Of a DNA stretch of 64,000 nt, positions 60,412 to 64,000 are shown piece by piece (the first letter of the stretch is position 1; each line of letters begins with the position of its first letter). The notes beneath the pieces were generated by a model. It was not told where the DNA came from. It did not search any database and saw nothing but the letters and a program-made list of their open reading frames with translations. Made by a program: the position numbers and the translations under genes. This DNA is from Moorella humiferrea (lineage in GTDB: Bacteria; Bacillota; DSM-521; Neomoorellales; Neomoorellaceae), in the NCBI RefSeq assembly GCF_039233145.1, contig NZ_CP136419.1:2392001-2456000 (forward strand). The letters are read 5' to 3'.

Positions 60412-61641
60412 ATGCCCCTCTGGCAGCGCAACCTCTACTTCATGGTCGCCGTTCAAACATTGGTCACAGGGACCTTTCATATCGCCACACCCTTTTTGCC
60501 CTTCTTCGTCAACGAGCTGGGGGTGAGTGACCCTCGCCACCTGCAAAGCTGGTCCGGCATTCTCCTCGGCGTCAACGCCCTCTTTACCGGCCTAATGTCA
60601 CCCCTTTGGGGCAGCTTCGCCGACCGTTACGGCCGCAAGCCCATGCTGGTCCGTTCATCGGCGAGCATTGCCATATTTACCATGTTGCCGGCCTTCGTCA
60701 CCAGCCCCTATCAACTCTTAATCTGCCGCATCCTCATGGGTGTATTCAGCGGTTATTCGGCTGCGGCCCTGGCCCTGGCCGCCAGCATCACCCCGGCAAA
60801 TTATCTGGGATTTGCCCTAGGCTGGCTACAGACGGGCCAGGTTCTGGGTCTAGTGCTGGGTCCTTTAATCGGCGGCGTGCTGGCTGATCGCTTCCCCCTC
60901 CGCAGCGTTTTTATTATCGCGGGTTGCCTCGGTCTTATCGGCGCCCTTCTGGCGGCGACCATGGTCCACGAAGACTTTCACCCCGTCGCCACACCGCCAA
61001 CTGAACCAAAAGAAAAAAACGGCCTGGTCGGCTTGCTTTCCTGGCCGCTTACCATTTATATCATGTTTGTCGTTATTTTCCTTTCCCAGTTTGCCACGCG
61101 GGGCGTGGAACCCCTCATGCCCCTGTACGTCCGGGAACTGGCCGGCAACAACGTCAACATCAACACCCTGGTAGGCCTTACCGTGGCCATGACCGGCCTG
61201 GCCCAGGTGATAGCCGTCACCGTCCTCGGCCGCCACGCCCGTTCCTGGGGTTACAAACGCTGCCTCCTCATCTGTCTGGCAGGTTCGGCGTTATTTTATT
61301 TCCCCCAGGGTATGGTCGCCCGGGTTTCCCCCCTAATCGCCCTGCGTTTCATCCAGGGGCTCTTTCTCGGGGGACTGCTGCCGATGGCCAATGCCCTCAT
61401 CGCCCTTTTTACCCCTTCCGCAAAAAGGGGGCGGGTTTACGGCCTCACCCAGAGCGCCTTCTTTTTGGGCAACTTCTCCGGCCCCCTGGCCGGGGGGTTC
61501 TGGGCGTCCCTTTTGGGACTGCGATCGATCTTTTACGTCGCCAGTATCCTCCTGGCCCTTAACTTTATCTGGGTGTGGCGGGAAGTGAAAGATCTACATG
61601 GGACTTCAAAACATAGCCGACACGACCGGTCCTCGTCTTGA
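60412..61641 (+). CDS. MFS transporter (DHA1-type exporter)
   Basis: This 409-residue protein has 12 predicted membrane segments, motif A GSFADRYGRKPMLV after segment 2, motif C-like GLVLGPLIGGVLADR in segment 5, and a repeated GLFLGGLLPMANAL in the second half. These are marks of drug/metabolite:H+ antiporters. ATG 60412 follows AAAGGAAG. Its 3' end overlaps the convergent SH3b-type gene by 77 bases. Substrate unknown; a Fur-like site hints at metal-linked control. Confidence 0.9.
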   Translation: MPLWQRNLYFMVAVQTLVTGTFHIATPFLPFFVNELGVSDPRHLQSWSGILLGVNALFTGLMSPLWGSFADRYGRKPMLVRSSASIAIFTMLPAFVTSPYQLLICRILMGVFSGYSAAALALAASITPANYLGFALGWLQTGQVLGLVLGPLIGGVLADRFPLRSVFIIAGCLGLIGALLAATMVHEDFHPVATPPTEPKEKNGLVGLLSWPLTIYIMFVVIFLSQFATRGVEPLMPLYVRELAGNNVNINTLVGLTVAMTGLAQVIAVTVLGRHARSWGYKRCLLICLAGSALFYFPQGMVARVSPLIALRFIQGLFLGGLLPMANALIALFTPSAKRGRVYGLTQSAFFLGNFSGPLAGGFWASLLGLRSIFYVASILLALNFIWVWREVKDLHGTSKHSRHDRSSS

Positions 61642-62530
61642 CCCGCCAGTATGAAGGTTCTCCGGCCTTCAGCCATGCCAGCAGGTCTTCATCTTCCAAA
61701 ACGGCTACTTCCTCTCCGGAGGGCAAATTAAAAACGTCGATATATTTATTCCCCCGGCGCTCTTTGAAAGGGGTCGTCTGGTTGACCTTGCCGACGGCCA
61801 TGACCATGGCCCCCCAGGCCGGTTCCCAGCGATAGGTATGGGCTACTGTGCGGCTCTGGAGGTTCGTCCGAGGTCCGTTTGCTTCCGGCGCCGACCAGAG
61901 GGTCTGGCTGCTAACGGTTTTAATCACCAGCCGCCCGTTCTCCCGGCTAAAATCCGTAGTCACCTGCTCGCTGACGCCCTGCCAGCCCTCCCCCTGCTCC
62001 AGCCATTTCTTTTGCCAGCGCTCTTCGTTGCCGGCTATTTTTCGCCAGATCTCCTGCAAACCATTCCCCTGCCAGTTATATAAAGCATAAAAGCTGCTCA
62101 AAAAGTAACCTCCGAAGCGCTCGTCAAGGAGCTCCCGGATTAAGACGGCATTCTGCCCGGCCTCCAGTTGAACTACCTTTACTTCCTGTAAGGGCAGAGT
62201 GTCCAGGCAGGCCAGCATAACCTGCCGGTTCCCCTCCGTGCCGAAAACGCCCAGCAGGCCGCGATCCTTGGAAACGGTCAGGCCGATGACCTTCTCCGTA
62301 CCGGCATTGGGGACGATGTCCCCTTCGGCCTGGAGATGATATACTCCGGTTTTCCGGCCCTCGGCAATTTCCTGCAGCAGTTCCCTTCCTTCCCGACTCC
62401 CTTCGCCCATGACGGCCAGGGCCCGGGCTTCATAGGCATTGATTTTTCCTGCGCCCGTCCGCTGCCAAAAGATGGTTGCCGCCAGGGCAAGGATTATCAA
62501 TGCCCGAAACCATCGCCGGCGATTATCCAT
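61565..62530 (-). CDS. Membrane-anchored protein with C-terminal SH3b-like domain
   Basis: This 321-residue protein has an N-terminal membrane anchor or signal (FRALIILALAATIFWQ), a middle region without recognised motifs, and a C-terminal bacterial SH3-like segment (KYIDVFNLPSGEEVAVLEDED, YWRVKTRTGRVGYVLKSHV). Likely faces outside and binds cell wall, but no catalytic domain is seen. ATG 62530 follows GGAGGGAGGGG. Its 3' end overlaps the MFS gene on the other strand. Confidence 0.75.
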   Translation of the reverse strand: MDNRRRWFRALIILALAATIFWQRTGAGKINAYEARALAVMGEGSREGRELLQEIAEGRKTGVYHLQAEGDIVPNAGTEKVIGLTVSKDRGLLGVFGTEGNRQVMLACLDTLPLQEVKVVQLEAGQNAVLIRELLDERFGGYFLSSFYALYNWQGNGLQEIWRKIAGNEERWQKKWLEQGEGWQGVSEQVTTDFSRENGRLVIKTVSSQTLWSAPEANGPRTNLQSRTVAHTYRWEPAWGAMVMAVGKVNQTTPFKERRGNKYIDVFNLPSGEEVAVLEDEDLLAWLKAGEPSYWRVKTRTGRVGYVLKSHVDLSLPATPR

Positions 62531-62557
62531 GTCCCCTCCCTCCATCCTTTTAAATTT

Positions 62558-63745
62558 TTATGCGTCGAAACGCTGTGTATGAATAGCGCCGGCGAATTCT
62601 TCTTTCATCTGCCGCAGCAATTTTTTATCGAGGATAACGTCGGCCGCCGTCCAGGCCAGAACCGTGGCCGCCAGGATTACAAGCCTTCGCCCGGCTTCAC
62701 CCCGGACGGCCCGGGCAAATTGGGGAGTGTGGGGTGCAAGCCTGCCGACATTCAGGGACAGGTAAGGATGGATGGCCGGCACCACCTGGCTGACGTTGCC
62801 CATATCCAGGGAACCACGGCTGTAACAGGGAGAACCGGAATCCGTTACGCCCAGCTTCTTTAAATTTTCGCGCCATGCCGCGGCCAGGGCCCGGTTGGTC
62901 ACCATAGGTTCATAAGAAGGTTCGTAATTGTGATACCAGTAGCGACAACCCGTCGCCAGGGCCGCCGCTGCGGCGCAGTTTTCCACCCTCTGGACAACCT
63001 TATTTAATGCGCTCCGGGTACGGGCGCGCACGTAAAAGCGAGCCACGGTCCTTTCAGGAATGACATTGGGAGAAGTCCCTCCTTCGGCGATAATACCCTG
63101 GATGCTGGCCCCATCCTGCAAATATGGACGCAGGCTGTTGATGTTATTAAAGAATTGGATCACCGCCTCCAGGGCGTTAATGCCTTCCTCAGGGCAGGCG
63201 GCGGCATGGGCGGCACGCCCCTCAAAAATAAATTCCAAAGCTTCCAGGGCCAGGGAATAAACCTCGACGGCGTTGGTATCGCCGGGATGAAACATCATAA
63301 CTGCATCCAGATCGTTGAAAACGCCCTGGCGGACCAGGGCCACCTTGGCCCCGCAGGTTTCTTCGGCCGGAGTTCCCAAAAGGACAACGGTACCCCCCAG
63401 CTCTTTAATTGTTTCGGCCAGGGCCAGGGCCGCCCCCAGGCTGGCGGCGGCTATCAAATTATGACCGCAGGCATGGCCCAGCCCCGGCAGGGCGTCGTAT
63501 TCGGCGATGAGGGCCACCCGCGGTCCGATACCGCCTTCCAGCTCGGCCCGGAAGGCCGTGGGCAGCTGGCAGAGGGGGCGGGTAATCTTAAAACCCCGCG
63601 CCGCCAGGATGCCCGCCAAAAGCTCTACGGCAAAGTATTCCTGGTTGCCTGTTTCCGGATGGTCGTATATGGCCTCGGCTACGTCGATAATCTGCTCTTT
63701 TAAAGCTTCAATTGTGTGGGCCATTTTTTCTTTGAGGGCATGCAT
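62558..63745 (-). CDS. M20-family amidohydrolase (AbgB/aminoacylase-like)
   Basis: This 395-residue metallopeptidase-family protein has AEYDALPGLGHACGHNLIAAAS, the catalytic Glu pair in GTPAEETCGAK, FHPGD, and the dimerisation domain (FEGRAAHAAACPEEGINAL). It fits the M20D group that cleaves N-acyl amino acids or p-aminobenzoyl-glutamate. ATG follows AGGGAG. It lies 27 bases upstream of the SH3b-type gene on the same strand. Confidence 0.9.
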   Translation of the reverse strand: MHALKEKMAHTIEALKEQIIDVAEAIYDHPETGNQEYFAVELLAGILAARGFKITRPLCQLPTAFRAELEGGIGPRVALIAEYDALPGLGHACGHNLIAAASLGAALALAETIKELGGTVVLLGTPAEETCGAKVALVRQGVFNDLDAVMMFHPGDTNAVEVYSLALEALEFIFEGRAAHAAACPEEGINALEAVIQFFNNINSLRPYLQDGASIQGIIAEGGTSPNVIPERTVARFYVRARTRSALNKVVQRVENCAAAAALATGCRYWYHNYEPSYEPMVTNRALAAAWRENLKKLGVTDSGSPCYSRGSLDMGNVSQVVPAIHPYLSLNVGRLAPHTPQFARAVRGEAGRRLVILAATVLAWTAADVILDKKLLRQMKEEFAGAIHTQRFDA

Positions 63746-63763
63746 AGCAAAACTCCCTGCATC

Positions 63764-63778
63764 AACAAATTAGTTGTT
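63764..63778. promoter_or_regulatory. Inverted repeat in divergent promoter region
   Basis: AACAA-N5-TTGTT in the 98-bp gap between the M20 gene and the divergent Cys-rich gene; a possible operator, otherwise unassigned. Confidence 0.3.
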
Positions 63779-63843
63779 TACTGCGGGGAATAATAAGCTT
63801 CAAAAGGGGAAATGAAAAAGGATAAACAAAAGGAGGAACGCGC

Positions 63844-64000
63844 ATGTTCCCCGCAACCTGCAACCATCCCTGCCCGTACTTTTACGGCGAAGGGTGCGAA
63901 TTGGAAGGCATGACGGGGGGGACGGGGGGATATATGGGTCCTTGTCCTTTTCGCATCCGGGGAAAAAACGTTCTTACGGGGGCTACCATTTTACCGGCGG
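63844..64000 (+). CDS. Cys-rich protein, 3' truncated
   Basis: An open frame starts at ATG 63844, seven bases after AAAGGAGG, and runs off the window after 52 codons. The N-terminus is MFPATCNHPCPYFYGEGCE, and further CPF and Gly-rich segments follow, suggesting a small metal-binding module. The family is not recognised; the visible part is too short for a call. Confidence 0.6.
   Translation, partial: MFPATCNHPCPYFYGEGCELEGMTGGTGGYMGPCPFRIRGKNVLTGATILPA

Overview
The window looks like chromosomal DNA of a thermophilic acetogenic Firmicute, most likely Moorella/Neomoorella or a close relative. Reasons: gene content (citramalate synthase beside leuABCD, an archaeal-type bifunctional FBP aldolase/phosphatase, several 2-oxoacid:ferredoxin oxidoreductases, an HD-GYP protein, paired DUF881 proteins), moderately high GC, strong AGGAGG-type ribosome binding sites and frequent GTG/TTG starts. 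The genus is inferred from recognised gene content, not from a database search. About 59 genes are packed tightly, nearly all on the minus strand. I see no rRNA, tRNA, CRISPR array or intact insertion sequence.

Layout, left to right. (1) 1-1453, plus strand: end of a block with two tandem DUF881 membrane proteins. (2) 14200 down to 1465: branched-chain amino-acid operon ilvE-ilvD-ilvB-ilvN-ilvB2-leuA-leuC-leuD-leuB-cimA behind a consensus promoter. It has two acetolactate synthase catalytic subunits, no ilvC, and a hairpin-rich inverted-repeat element between leuA and leuC. (3) 14399-21099: lactate permease, a 43-aa protein, FmdB-like zinc ribbon, HD-GYP protein, arginine/lysine decarboxylase followed by a 45-codon membrane ORF, and FBP aldolase/phosphatase. 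(4) 31926 down to 21261: a ten-gene LacI-headed catabolic locus (creatininase-family hydrolase, class II aldolase, TIM-barrel isomerase, Tm-1-like protein, Zn alcohol dehydrogenase, DASS carboxylate transporter, TctCBA transporter). (5) 32181-43716: FadR-type regulator, then an energy module: LUD protein, second DASS transporter, GltD-like/ferredoxin fusion, 2-oxoacid:ferredoxin oxidoreductase alpha/beta/gamma, and ADP-forming acyl-CoA synthetase beta/alpha. A LysR regulator and a divergent TauE permease lie beside it. (6) 43721-51702: pyrimidine-nucleoside phosphorylase; an aromatic 2-oxoacid module (Na+ symporter, phenylacetate-CoA ligase, IorA, IorB) split by a MazF-type toxin-antitoxin cassette; and a protein with six 14-residue coiled-coil repeats. 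(7) 60269 down to 51798: complete arginine operon argCJBDFGH with an ARG-box-like operator, interrupted between argG and argH by a 253-bp structured non-coding element. (8) 60412-64000: MFS exporter with a Fur-box-like promoter, SH3b-type protein, M20 amidohydrolase, and the start of a Cys-rich protein.

Functionally the window joins amino-acid biosynthesis (Val/Leu/Ile, Arg) to fermentation of organic and aromatic acids through ferredoxin-linked oxidoreductases and CoA ligases, as expected in an anaerobe that saves ATP by substrate-level phosphorylation. The items most worth a second look are the structured element in argG-argH (possibly a stand-alone HEARO/OMEGA-type RNA), the LacI catabolic locus of unknown substrate, and the apparent lack of a normal start codon for ilvB.
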